Of a DNA stretch of 64,000 nt, positions 1 to 7,660 are shown in pieces. This DNA comes from RGIG7213 sp045545665 (lineage in GTDB: Bacteria; Bacillota; Clostridia; Oscillospirales; CAG-272), in contig JAZQBL010000025.1 in NCBI GenBank assembly GCA_045545665.1, positions 35,126 through 99,125 on the forward strand, read 5' to 3'. The translations under genes and the position numbers were made by a program. Each line of letters begins with the position of its first letter. Within the stretch, counting starts at the first letter, position 1. Below the pieces are notes generated by a model. That model worked only from the letters and a program-made list of their open reading frames with translations, did not search any database and was not told the DNA's origin.

Positions 1-1
1 A

Positions 2-250
2 GGAAGTGACGGTGATACCGTGTCGCAAAATATAGAGCAGGACGAGGAAAGGCAGATGATACAAAGAGTCGTTTCATCCCTGAACGCACGTGAAAGGCAG
101 ATAATAGAATTACGCTTCGGACTTAACGGTAAGCACGAGCTGACACAAAAAGAAACCGCGGATGCACTTGGGATATCCCAGTCGTACATCTCGCGGCTTG
201 AAAAAAAGATAATCAAAAGACTTAAAGAACAGATAGAAAGCACTCTTTAG
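2..250 (+). CDS. sigE: SigE-like sporulation sigma factor, C-terminal part (5' truncated by window edge)
   Basis: The reading frame is already open at base 2, so the gene starts before the window. The 82 visible residues are sigma-70 region 4. The block ELRFGL is followed by the region 4.2 helix-turn-helix with TQKETADALGISQSYISRLE, which recognises the -35 element. The GISQSYISRLEK wording is much closer to the mother-cell factor SigE than to SigK, where GISRSYVSRIEK is usual. If correct, it directs early mother-cell transcription during sporulation. It ends four bases inside the convergent oxidoreductase gene. SigG or SigK cannot be formally excluded without the N-terminal part. Confidence 0.8.
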   Translation, partial: GSDGDTVSQNIEQDEERQMIQRVVSSLNARERQIIELRFGLNGKHELTQKETADALGISQSYISRLEKKIIKRLKEQIESTL

Positions 251-1203
251 TCTTCGCAATCGTAGTGAAGTCCCCAAAAGTCTTTCAAAGCACTTACCGT
301 GTGCATAACGTTTTTCGTATGCACCTGATACAAATAAGCATCGTTTTCGAAATTTTCTATTTCATACATCAAAGCTTTTCCGCTTTCTCCCTCTTTGACG
401 TTTTCAACTCGGCCGTCGTTATAAACTATTACGGCACTGTCTGCTCTCGGGTAATTTTCAATTTCAATATACGCTTTGTCACACGAAATAATTATTTTTT
501 TTGGAAGCTTGGAGCAAAGTGAGCAGGTGAGTGTCTCAATTTGTCCGTCCTGTCTTTTTATGAGTGCGCCAAACGATTTATCTACACCGTTTTCTGCAAA
601 TTCAACGCTTGAAATTATCGACTCAATATCCTTGTTCGTATACATTTCAGCGCACGCCAAAGCGTAAACGCCGATATCCAAAAGCGCACCGCCCGCTGTT
701 TTTCTTGAAAAGAATCTGTTTTCTAAATCGTACGGCTTCGTGCTTCCGAAATTCACCTGTATGAGATTAGTTTTTCCGAATTCACCCGATATTACACGAC
801 GTGAAAGCGTTCTGTGCAGAGGCATATGGTAAACTGTCATGGCTTCGGCTATTTTTACGTCCTTGCTGTTTGCACTCCATACGTCGTCATACTGTTTTTC
901 ATTTACCGTTATTGCTTTTTCACAAAGCACGTGCATACCGCGCTCGACGGCTTTTTTGATATATTCGTAGTGAACGTGGTGAGGTGTTGCAATATACAAA
1001 GCGTTTACGTCTTTATCGGAAAACAGCTCGTCTTCTGATGCATATGAGTGGCAAATACCGTATTTTTCGGCAAACTTTTTGCAATTTTCCGTATTTCTGC
1101 AGTAAACTCCGTGAATCTTTCTGCCTGTTTTAAGGAAAGCTTCCGCCATATCGGATGAAGCCCAACCGCATCCGACAAACGCCCAATTAAATTTATTTTC
1201 CAT
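247..1203 (-). CDS. Gfo/Idh/MocA family NAD(P)-dependent oxidoreductase
   Basis: This is a 318-residue soluble protein with an N-terminal Rossmann fold: the dinucleotide loop VGCGWAS lies at residues 10-16 and the family CEK motif at about 94-96, here CEKA rather than the usual CEKP. The rest forms the alpha/beta substrate domain typical of glucose-fructose oxidoreductase and inositol dehydrogenase relatives. Members oxidise or reduce sugars, polyols or related cyclic compounds; the substrate cannot be told from sequence. The gene is monocistronic, convergent with the sigma gene (4 bp overlap). The start ATG at 1203 is preceded by a weak GGGTG ribosome site. Confidence 0.85.
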   Translation of the reverse strand: MENKFNWAFVGCGWASSDMAEAFLKTGRKIHGVYCRNTENCKKFAEKYGICHSYASEDELFSDKDVNALYIATPHHVHYEYIKKAVERGMHVLCEKAITVNEKQYDDVWSANSKDVKIAEAMTVYHMPLHRTLSRRVISGEFGKTNLIQVNFGSTKPYDLENRFFSRKTAGGALLDIGVYALACAEMYTNKDIESIISSVEFAENGVDKSFGALIKRQDGQIETLTCSLCSKLPKKIIISCDKAYIEIENYPRADSAVIVYNDGRVENVKEGESGKALMYEIENFENDAYLYQVHTKNVMHTVSALKDFWGLHYDCED

Positions 1204-1250
1204 TTTTCACCCTTTAAACAATATTATTTTCAAATTATTTTTAAAAGCTC

Positions 1251-1279
1251 TTGACAAAATGCAAAGTTTTTGGTATTAT
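1251..1279 (+). promoter_or_regulatory. Promoter of tRNA-Thr
   Basis: TTGACA at 1251-1256 and TATTAT at 1274-1279 with a 17-bp spacer, placed 11 bp before the tRNA 5' end; a vegetative sigma-A type promoter. Confidence 0.85.
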
Positions 1280-1290
1280 ACAATTGTTGT

Positions 1291-1366
1291 GCTGCTATGG
1301 CTCAGCTGGCAGAGCACATCCTTGGTAAGGATGAGGTCGACAGTTCGACTCTGTCTAGCAGCTCCA
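1291..1366 (+). tRNA. tRNA-Thr (anticodon GGT)
   Basis: The 76-nt cloverleaf has acceptor strands GCTGCTA and TAGCAGC, a D-loop with AGCTGGCAGAGC, anticodon loop TTGGTAA (anticodon GGT), and T-loop GTTCGACTC. CCA is encoded at 1364-1366. It has its own promoter and terminator, so it is a single-gene unit. Confidence 0.97.
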
Positions 1367-1367
1367 T

Positions 1368-1397
1368 AAAAAACCGTCGTTTCCGACGGTTTTTTAT
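1368..1397 (+). terminator. Intrinsic terminator of tRNA-Thr
   Basis: The hairpin AAACCGTCG-TTTC-CGACGGTTT is followed by a T-rich tract, directly behind the tRNA. Confidence 0.9.
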
Positions 1398-1425
1398 TTT
1401 ATTAAGCCTTCATTCAAAGAAAGGT

Positions 1426-1468
1426 GTCACACCGTGTACACGGTGTGACGGAAAGAGTGTACTCTTTC
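1426..1468. repeat. Two abutting inverted repeats between tRNA-Thr and ychF
   Basis: A perfect 24-bp palindrome occupies 1426-1449 (half-site GTCACACCGTGT). A second inverted repeat lies one base further on, with arms GAAAGAGT and ACTCTTTC around a 2-nt centre, at 1451-1468. They sit just 3' of ychF. The minus-strand sequence after the first palindrome is T-rich (CTTTCTTTG), so it may act as the ychF terminator. A two-site operator or a copy of an interspersed repeat is also possible. Confidence 0.5.
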
Positions 1469-1483
1469 AAATGTTATATCCTC

Positions 1484-2581
1484 TTATACGTTAAATCTGA
1501 ACAGCGTTACGTCGCCGTCTTTCATAACGTACTCTTTTCCTTCGCTTCGTATAAGTCCCTTTTCGCGCGCCGTCGTCATATTCTTTCCGCAGGCAACAAG
1601 GTCGTCAAAGCCGACAATTTCCGCTCTGATAAATCCTCTTTCAAAATCGGAATGTATCTTACCTGCCGCACCGGGAGCTTTCGTGCCGTTCTTTATCGTC
1701 CACGCTCTTACTTCCTGCGGACCTGCCGTAAGGAAGCTGATAAGTCCGAGAAGCTTATAGCTTGCCTTGATAAGTCTGTCAAGACCGCTTTGTCCCATAC
1801 CGAGCTCTTCAAGGAACGCCTTTGCTTCTTCTTCATCAAGTGCTGCTATTTCAAACTCAAGAGATGCACAAACGGGGATGATCTCGGAATTTTCACTCTG
1901 TGCAAATTCCTTGAGTGCTGCGTAGTTTTTGTTATCAAGCGGCTCGCCTGCGACCTCATCTTCCGATACGTTTGCCGCATAGATAACGGGTTTTGCGGAA
2001 AGCAGAGGAAGCGTTGCCATTATTTCTTTTTCATCATCCGTCATTTCTATACAGCGTGCTGTTTTTCCTTCATCGAGGTGAACTGCAAGCTTTTTAAGAA
2101 ATTCTATTTCGGGAAGTATCGATTTATCCGCTTTAAGGATCTTTTCGTCTTTGTCTATTCTCTTTTGCACGATCTCCATATCGGACAAAATGAGTTCTGT
2201 ATTTATCGTTTCAACGTCACGAAGCGAGTCAACGTCGCCTTCAACGTGAATGATATTTTCATTTTCAAAGCATCTTACCACGTGAACGACTGCATCTACC
2301 TCACGTATGTGTGACAAAAATTTATTTCCGAGACCTTCACCGTGGGAAGCACCTTTTACAAGACCTGCAATATCAACGAATTCTATTACTGCAGGTGTGT
2401 ATTTTTGAGGTGAATACATCTCTGCAAGAACGTCAAGACGGTAATCGGGAACGGGAACGACACCCACGTTCGGCTCGATGGTGCAGAACGGATAGTTTGC
2501 ACACTCTGCCCCTGCCTTCGTTATTGCATTAAAAAGAGTACTTTTACCGACGTTCGGAAGTCCTACTATACCAAGCTTCAT
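1484..2581 (-). CDS. ychF: Redox-regulated ATPase YchF (Obg-family P-loop protein)
   Basis: This 365-residue protein has the full YchF layout. A G domain carries the P-loop GLPNVGKST at residues 7-15 and the switch II stretch DIAGLVKGAS. A helical insertion follows, then the altered G4 motif AANVSED that makes YchF prefer ATP over GTP, and a C-terminal TGS domain ending in FRFNV. YchF associates with ribosomes and modulates stress responses. The gene has its own consensus promoter. Its terminator is probably the palindrome pair at 1426-1468. Length and sequence are fully typical of the family. Confidence 0.96.
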   Translation of the reverse strand: MKLGIVGLPNVGKSTLFNAITKAGAECANYPFCTIEPNVGVVPVPDYRLDVLAEMYSPQKYTPAVIEFVDIAGLVKGASHGEGLGNKFLSHIREVDAVVHVVRCFENENIIHVEGDVDSLRDVETINTELILSDMEIVQKRIDKDEKILKADKSILPEIEFLKKLAVHLDEGKTARCIEMTDDEKEIMATLPLLSAKPVIYAANVSEDEVAGEPLDNKNYAALKEFAQSENSEIIPVCASLEFEIAALDEEEAKAFLEELGMGQSGLDRLIKASYKLLGLISFLTAGPQEVRAWTIKNGTKAPGAAGKIHSDFERGFIRAEIVGFDDLVACGKNMTTAREKGLIRSEGKEYVMKDGDVTLFRFNV

Positions 2582-2615
2582 AATTTATATCCTCTATACA
2601 ATATTTAATGTTTTG

Positions 2616-2644
2616 ATTATATCATTCAAAAATAAAAATGTCAA
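2616..2644 (-). promoter_or_regulatory. Promoter of ychF
   Basis: On the minus strand, perfect TTGACA (2639-2644), a 17-bp spacer and perfect TATAAT (2616-2621), 35 bp before the ATG. Confidence 0.85.
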
Positions 2645-2666
2645 CCCTTTTGAACTTCTTATCGCG

Positions 2667-2873
2667 TTAAAAGAAAAACAGCTCTTCAAATTTTTTATCA
2701 AGTGCTATGCACAGTACAAGTGCAAGCTTTGCCGTCGGGGTAAACTGCCCTGTTTCTATTGAGCTTATCGTATTTCTCGACACGCCGACCAGCTCGGCAA
2801 GCTGTTGCTGTGAAAAACCTTTTTCCGCACGGACTTCTTTAAGATGATTCTTTAAAACGAGTTTTTCGTCCAT
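2667..2873 (-). CDS. XRE-family helix-turn-helix regulator (small)
   Basis: The 68-residue product is nearly all DNA-binding domain: LKEVRAEKGFSQQQLAELVG, then VSRNTISSIETG, the classic Cro/C1 five-helix bundle. The start at 2873 is chosen because it overlaps by one base (TAATG) the stop of the upstream membrane-protein gene; the longer open frame upstream is a cysteine-rich shadow. Proteins of this size usually repress their own operon. The palindromic operator in the promoter at 3218-3295 is the likely target (inference). No separate promoter is visible, so it is translationally coupled to the membrane protein. Confidence 0.85.
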   Translation of the reverse strand: MDEKLVLKNHLKEVRAEKGFSQQQLAELVGVSRNTISSIETGQFTPTAKLALVLCIALDKKFEELFFF

Positions 2874-3202
2874 TACATCACCGCCTTGATTGCAAGTGCA
2901 ACAGCGAACGCAACAGCAAATGCGATACACAAAACACCGCACACAAGCTTTGATTTAGTTTTTAAATACTTATAAAGTGTGATCTCACTGCTTCCCTGCA
3001 TTGAAAAATAGACCATCCAGGCAGCCAAGGCAAGCTCGGGAATATCTAAAACGAATCTGCTTACGATAACTAAAATAACGCAGATAACACCGCCGACTGC
3101 CATACCGACACGCGACGCTTTGCCGAAGGCTTCAAGCTCACGCTCGTCAAGCTTACCTTCGTTTTCTTTTTGACTCATTTTAAGTATGTCTTCTTTCTTC
3201 AT
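2873..3202 (-). CDS. Two-helix membrane protein, DUF6442-like, paired with XRE regulator
   Basis: This 109-residue protein has a charged N-terminus (MKKEDILKMSQKENEGKLDE) and two hydrophobic helices at about 32-52 and 84-107. It resembles the DUF6442 family as I recall it, which is typically encoded next to a 65-70 residue XRE regulator as here; the family function is unknown. It is the first gene of a two-gene operon with a perfect consensus promoter that overlaps a palindrome. GGAG lies 9 bp before ATG. The membrane protein may modulate the regulator or be its regulated effector; neither is shown. Confidence 0.7.
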   Translation of the reverse strand: MKKEDILKMSQKENEGKLDERELEAFGKASRVGMAVGGVICVILVIVSRFVLDIPELALAAWMVYFSMQGSSEITLYKYLKTKSKLVCGVLCIAFAVAFAVALAIKAVM

Positions 3203-3217
3203 AATGATCTCCTTTAT

Positions 3218-3295
3218 TTGACAAGTTTACTTTGCATCTTTATTATACACTTGACAAGTAAACTTGTCAAGTGCTTTTGCAAAGTTTTCTTTGCA
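3218..3295. promoter_or_regulatory. Candidate operator cluster for the XRE regulator
   Basis: A perfect inverted repeat with 12-bp arms CACTTGACAAGT and ACTTGTCAAGTG (3248-3259 and 3262-3273) covers the -35 box and spacer. The same core recurs downstream of the transcription start as TTGACAAGTTTAC at 3218-3230. A second inverted repeat, TGCAAAG-TTTT-CTTTGCA, lies at 3278-3295, with a further CTTTGCA half-site at 3230-3236. This arrangement would let a bound dimer block RNA polymerase directly. The protein partner is inferred, most simply the small XRE protein encoded in the same operon. Confidence 0.65.
3242..3270 (-). promoter_or_regulatory. Promoter of the DUF6442-like/XRE operon
   Basis: Perfect TTGACA (minus strand, 3265-3270), 17-bp spacer, perfect TATAAT (3242-3247). 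The -35 box and spacer are embedded in a palindrome. Confidence 0.9.
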
Positions 3296-3349
3296 TTTTT
3301 TGATAAATCAAAAGACAGTACGCAAAATTACGTACTGTCTTTCATAAAT

Positions 3350-5638
3350 TTATCTTAATTCGTTTCTCTTTATTTTACCGCTTATCGTTTTGGGAAGGGA
3401 TTCCATAAATTGAACGACTCTGGGGTATTTATACGGTGCTGTGTGTTCTTTTACGTACGTCTGGATCTCTTTTTTGAGTTCTTCCGTTCCCTCTTTGCCC
3501 TTTACAAGCACGATAGACGCCTTTATTGCCTGACCGCGTATCGGGTCGGGTACGGCAGTTACGGCACATTCAAGAACGTACGGAAGCTCCATGATGACGC
3601 TTTCTATTTCAAACGGACCGATACGGTAGCCTGACGACTTGATAACGTCATCCGTTCTGCCGACATACCAGAAATATCCGTCTTCGTCACGCCATGCGGT
3701 ATCACCTGTATGATACAGACCGTCGTGCCATGCTTCTTTCGTCTTTTCTTCGTTGAGGTAGTATCCTTTGAAAAGTCCGCAAGGTACGCTGTCTTCCGTG
3801 TGTATAACGATCTCACCGGTTTCACCGACAGGCAAGCTGTTTCCGTCTTCATCGACGATATCAACTTTGTATTGAGGACTCGGTCTGCCCATAGCGCCGG
3901 GTTTCGGTGTTGTGCCTACGAGGTTGCAGATACTGAGCGTTGTTTCCGTCTGTCCGAAGCCTTCCATGATGGTAAGTCCCGTTGCACGGCGCCACTGTTC
4001 AAATACCTCGGGGTTAAGCGCTTCGCCCGCCGTTGTTGAATATTCGATACTTGAAAGATCGAATTTTGAAAGATCCTCTTTGATAAAGAAGCGGTACATC
4101 GTGGGAGGAGCGCAGAAAGTCGTTATATTGTATTTTGCAAACATCGGAAGGATATCGTTTGCATCGAATCTGTCGAAGTCGTACGTAAATACTGCCGCTT
4201 CGCAGAGCCACTGACCGTAAAGCTTACCCCAGACGGCTTTGCCCCATCCCGTATCGGATATTGTGAAGTGCAAGCCTTCGGGATTTACGTTGTGCCAATA
4301 TCTTGCCGTGATGTAGTGACCTATTGCGTATCTGTAGTCGTGCGTTGCTATCTTGGGATATCCCGTTGTACCGGATGTGAAGTACATAAGCATAGGATCA
4401 AAGCCGCACGCCGTATCTTCACGTCTTTCGTACACGTCGGACATTTTTTCAACTTCTTCGTTGAAGTCGAGCCAGCCTTCTCTCTTTTCGCCGACGATAA
4501 CCTTCACAAGGTCGTGATTGATAGCATCTGATGCCATTTCGGCCTGATGTGCAACGTCGCCGTCAGAAGTACAGATGATGGCGTTTACTTTTGCCGCCTT
4601 ATATCTGTATTCAAAGTCGTGCTGCATAAGCTGGTTGGTTGCGGGTATTGCAATAGCTCCTATCTTATGCAAAGCAAGTATTGAGAACCAGAACTGATAG
4701 TGGCGCTTCAACACGAGCATTACTCTGTCGCCTTTTTTGATACCGAGAGATTCAAAATAGTTCGCTGTCATAGCGGAATATTTTTTCATATCGCCAAAGG
4801 TAAAACGTCTTTCGGTCTTATCCTTTGATACGTGGAGCATTGCAAGCTTGTCGGGCGTTCTGTCAGCCACCGCATCAACTGTATCAAATGCAAAGTTATA
4901 TTTTTCTTCGTTCTTAAAGGATATTGACTTCAGCACTCCGTTTCCATCGCAAACGGTATCTATGAAGTTTGCCGCAATGCTTGTTTTATGTGCGTCACGT
5001 CTTGCCTTACGTTGTGATACGATCTTTTCAAACTGGTCCTTTTCAGCTGTTTCTTCCGTCTTTTTGAGTACGATAGCGTAAAATTTCGTTCCTTCGGGAT
5101 CGAGTGCTATCATTCCGTGAGGTGCGCTTGAGTTATAGTATATCGAATCACCGGGGCCGAGGACCTCGACGTTATTGCCGATCTGCACCTTCATTTTACC
5201 CGATATGATGATATCAAGCTCCTGTCCTTCGTGAGTTGAAAGCTTTATGGGTTTATCAAGCTCATCTGCATTATAGGGCATTTCAACAAAGAACGGTTCT
5301 GCCGTTTTCTGCTTGAACAAAGGCGCAAGGTTCAAATATTTGAAGCCTTCTCTTCTCGTTATGGGAAGACCGTCGCCCTTTCTTGTGAGGTTGTAGTTGG
5401 AAAGCGTCGGGCTTTCTCCCTTGATAAGATCGGTAGGGTCAACTTTCAAGTTGTTTGCACACTTATAGATAAAGGTAAAGCTGAAATCAAGCTCACCTGC
5501 CTCGTATTTCAGATACGTTTCATGTGATACACCCGTTTTCACTGCCATATCTTCGGAAGATATGCCCATAATTTCACGCAGAGTTTTAATTCTTTGCGCC
5601 ACCTCGCACAGTTGTGCTTTCAAATCCGTTTTTTCCAT
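3350..5638 (-). CDS. XRE-cupin-medium-chain acyl-CoA synthetase fusion (AMP-forming)
   Basis: The 762 residues hold three parts. An XRE helix-turn-helix lies at about 13-70, a small cupin barrel at about 115-192 (HEGQELD, then GPGDSIYYNSSAPHG), and a full ANL adenylating enzyme at about 225-762. The enzyme part has the P-loop TSGTTGYPK at 421-429, GFGQTETT, the hinge GRTDDVIKSSGYRIG, and the C-terminal lysine motif LPKTISGKIKR. The wording TISDTGW, TAPYKYPR and GYRIGP is that of the ACSM (medium or branched-chain acyl-CoA synthetase) branch. It would convert a carboxylic acid, ATP and CoA to acyl-CoA, AMP and PPi; the substrate is unknown. The start at 5638 has GGAAG upstream. The gene lies directly behind a T-box, which is unusual for an acyl-CoA synthetase. 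Confidence 0.85.
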   Translation of the reverse strand: MEKTDLKAQLCEVAQRIKTLREIMGISSEDMAVKTGVSHETYLKYEAGELDFSFTFIYKCANNLKVDPTDLIKGESPTLSNYNLTRKGDGLPITRREGFKYLNLAPLFKQKTAEPFFVEMPYNADELDKPIKLSTHEGQELDIIISGKMKVQIGNNVEVLGPGDSIYYNSSAPHGMIALDPEGTKFYAIVLKKTEETAEKDQFEKIVSQRKARRDAHKTSIAANFIDTVCDGNGVLKSISFKNEEKYNFAFDTVDAVADRTPDKLAMLHVSKDKTERRFTFGDMKKYSAMTANYFESLGIKKGDRVMLVLKRHYQFWFSILALHKIGAIAIPATNQLMQHDFEYRYKAAKVNAIICTSDGDVAHQAEMASDAINHDLVKVIVGEKREGWLDFNEEVEKMSDVYERREDTACGFDPMLMYFTSGTTGYPKIATHDYRYAIGHYITARYWHNVNPEGLHFTISDTGWGKAVWGKLYGQWLCEAAVFTYDFDRFDANDILPMFAKYNITTFCAPPTMYRFFIKEDLSKFDLSSIEYSTTAGEALNPEVFEQWRRATGLTIMEGFGQTETTLSICNLVGTTPKPGAMGRPSPQYKVDIVDEDGNSLPVGETGEIVIHTEDSVPCGLFKGYYLNEEKTKEAWHDGLYHTGDTAWRDEDGYFWYVGRTDDVIKSSGYRIGPFEIESVIMELPYVLECAVTAVPDPIRGQAIKASIVLVKGKEGTEELKKEIQTYVKEHTAPYKYPRVVQFMESLPKTISGKIKRNELR

Positions 5639-5706
5639 TTCTTTTCTTCCTTTCAAATAGATTTGATGTTTTGCTTTCTTGCGTTCAAAGCGGCTTGAGT
5701 GAAAAC

Positions 5707-5967
5707 AAAAAAGTCCCAAAGTCTTTTAATGACTTTGAGACGGAAAATAATATCCGCGGTACCACTCAATTTGCATATAAAATGCCACTTCGGACTCATC
5801 GCAAAGCCCTTTGCCTTAACGCGGCTACACGTGAGAAGTTACTGTGATTTTCACCTCTCCCACTCAGAAATGATGTGGCGATGTTGAAATCAGTCCTATC
5901 GGCTCGCACCTACCGCCGACTCTCTGTAAAAACCTCATTCCGCCGTTTTCTTCACTGTGTTTACGTT
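5707..5967 (-). promoter_or_regulatory. T-box riboswitch (tRNA-sensing leader), probable isoleucine specifier ATC
   Basis: Reading the minus strand, the leader has the stem I 5' elements AGAGAG and GGTAGGTGCGAGCC. The conserved antiterminator box GAGTGGTACCGCGG is at 5754-5767. An 11-bp terminator stem (5713-5723 with 5731-5741) follows, with six T residues. The stretch ATCATTTCTGAG aligns with the glyQS leader GGCATTCTTGAG, in which GGC is the specifier, so the specifier here is probably ATC (5872-5874), isoleucine. TGGT in the box pairs with an A discriminator, as in tRNA-Ile. Uncharged tRNA would stabilise the antiterminator and switch on the downstream synthetase. T-box identity is clear; the specifier is a manual alignment. 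Confidence 0.93.
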
Positions 5968-5973
5968 GGGCAC

Positions 5974-6002
5974 ATTATACACCATGATTTTTATTTTGTC
6001 AA
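5974..6002 (-). promoter_or_regulatory. Promoter of the T-box leader
   Basis: Minus-strand TTGACA (5997-6002), 17-bp spacer, TATAAT (5974-5979), both perfect; transcription would start near 5967. Confidence 0.88.
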
Positions 6003-6049
6003 TAGTTTTTTTGAATTTTTTTGAAGTATTTTTTCAGAGTTTTAAAGCA

Positions 6050-6090
6050 AAACACACCTTTGAAGATATTTTTTCTTCAAAAGTGTGTTT
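6050..6090 (-). terminator. Terminator of the FGGY kinase gene
   Basis: A long hairpin with arms around AAACACAC and TTTGAAGA paired to TCTTCAAA and GTGTGTTT is followed on the minus strand by a T-rich stretch. Confidence 0.75.
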
Positions 6091-6095
6091 GTATT

Positions 6096-7634
6096 TCAGA
6101 TGACCTCAGATGCCGTGCGCTCTATCTGCAGAAGCTTTTTATAGTTTTCCATATAGTCGTTAAAGCCCTTGATATCACAGTCATCCGCTTTCACCGTTAC
6201 ACTTTCAACGTTTTTGAATACGTACGTGCTAAGGTAATCCTCAAGCGTTTCTCCGTCCTTTTTATTTGCAGAATATGCGGCGAGAAGCGCCATACCGTAA
6301 GGTCCGCCCTCCCCTGCCGTTTTCATGCACGTTATCGGCGCACCGCAAACGGCGGACATATATTTTTGTCCGACGACCGGTGTTTTGAACAATCCTCCGT
6401 GACCCATTATGGAATCCATTTTTACGTTTTCTTTTTCAAGTATATCTATTCCGAGCTTCAGCGTTGCCACCGTAGAATACAGCGTTGCACGGAAGAAATT
6501 TGCAAGCGTAAATTTACTTTTGGGATGGCGTACGACTATAGGCCGTCCCTCGGGTATATGGGTTATAACTTCCCCTGCAAGATAGTTGCACACCAGAACA
6601 CCGCCGCAGTCGGGGTCGCCCTGCAAAGATTTTTCGTAAAGCTTCGTATATATATCGCCCGTTGACATATCCGCGCCGAGCAGCTCTGCGGCTTCTTTAA
6701 GGACTGAGACCCACGCGTTTGAATCGCTTGTGCAGTTGTTACAGTGCACCATTGCGACGTTTTTGCCGCCGGGTGTCGTTACGACATCTATTTCCTCGTA
6801 GACGTTTTCCATGGGGCGTTCCATTACCGCCATCAAAAACACTGACGTTCCCGCTGAGACGTTGCCTGTTCTCGGCGCAACGGAATTGGTTGCCGTCATA
6901 CCTGTTCCCGCATCACCCTCGGGCGGTGCAAACGGAATACCCTCAGGTAACAGTCCGTCAACAAGGCTGCATCCTTCCTTCGTAAGATATCCCGCATTTT
7001 CCCCTGCAAGAAGTACTTTGGGCAAAACGTCTTCAATATCCCAAGATAAGCCTTTATCTTTTATAAGCTTTCTGAATTTTTCTATCATTTTTTCGTCGTA
7101 ACTCTTCTTTTCCGTATCTACCGGAAACATTCCCGACGCTTCGCCTATACCGACAGCATTTACTCCTGTAAGCATATAATGTACGTATCCTGCAAGAGAG
7201 GTAACGTGTGCGATCCTTGAAATATGCTCCTCACCGTTTAAAACAGCCTGATACAGATGCGCTATCGACCATCTTTGCGGAATGTTAAAGCCAAACAGCT
7301 CGGTAAGCTCTTCAGATGCATCCTTCGTGATCGTATTTTGCCAGGTTCTGAACGGTACGAGCAGATTCCAATCACTGTCAAATACAAGATACCCGTGCAT
7401 CATACCCGAAAGCCCCATGTACGAAATATCCTGTCGGTCCTCTATCTTCAAAAGAGATTCTTTAAGCCCGTCCCAGACCTGTGATATATCGTAAGTCCAT
7501 ATACCGTTTTCATACGAGCTTGACCATGTATAATCGCCGCTTGATACCGGTGTATGATCTGAATCTATCATAACCGCTTTTATCCTTGTTGAACCGAATT
7601 CAACACCGAGGAATTTGCCATTTCTGTTTTTCAT
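6096..7634 (-). CDS. FGGY-family carbohydrate kinase
   Basis: The 512 residues form the two actin-like domains of the FGGY family. The phosphate-1 loop FLGVEFGSTRIKAV is at about 8-21, GLSGMMHGY near 100, the second-domain GNVSAGTSVFLMA near 260, and the adenosine-binding GGLFKTPVVGQ and GEGGPYGMALLA near the C-terminus. The family phosphorylates sugars such as xylulose, ribulose, rhamnulose or glycerol. The gene stands alone with its own promoter and terminator, so context gives no substrate. Length fits xylulokinase-like members (about 500) better than AraB (about 560). Confidence 0.88.
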   Translation of the reverse strand: MKNRNGKFLGVEFGSTRIKAVMIDSDHTPVSSGDYTWSSSYENGIWTYDISQVWDGLKESLLKIEDRQDISYMGLSGMMHGYLVFDSDWNLLVPFRTWQNTITKDASEELTELFGFNIPQRWSIAHLYQAVLNGEEHISRIAHVTSLAGYVHYMLTGVNAVGIGEASGMFPVDTEKKSYDEKMIEKFRKLIKDKGLSWDIEDVLPKVLLAGENAGYLTKEGCSLVDGLLPEGIPFAPPEGDAGTGMTATNSVAPRTGNVSAGTSVFLMAVMERPMENVYEEIDVVTTPGGKNVAMVHCNNCTSDSNAWVSVLKEAAELLGADMSTGDIYTKLYEKSLQGDPDCGGVLVCNYLAGEVITHIPEGRPIVVRHPKSKFTLANFFRATLYSTVATLKLGIDILEKENVKMDSIMGHGGLFKTPVVGQKYMSAVCGAPITCMKTAGEGGPYGMALLAAYSANKKDGETLEDYLSTYVFKNVESVTVKADDCDIKGFNDYMENYKKLLQIERTASEVI

Positions 7635-7660
7635 AATGATCCACCGCCTTTACTGATTCA

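Noticed and set aside
1424..2314. 296-codon open frame on the plus strand
   Set aside because: Lies wholly antisense to ychF; the translation is Cys/Phe/Arg-rich nonsense with no ribosome site. A codon shadow.
2667..2942. Longer 91-residue version of the XRE regulator
   Set aside because: The extra N-terminal residues are Cys-rich and overlap the membrane protein gene; the 2873 start gives a normal XRE domain and TAATG coupling.
6021..6665. 214-codon open frame on the plus strand
   Set aside because: Overlaps the FGGY kinase gene and its terminator on the opposite strand; composition typical of a shadow.
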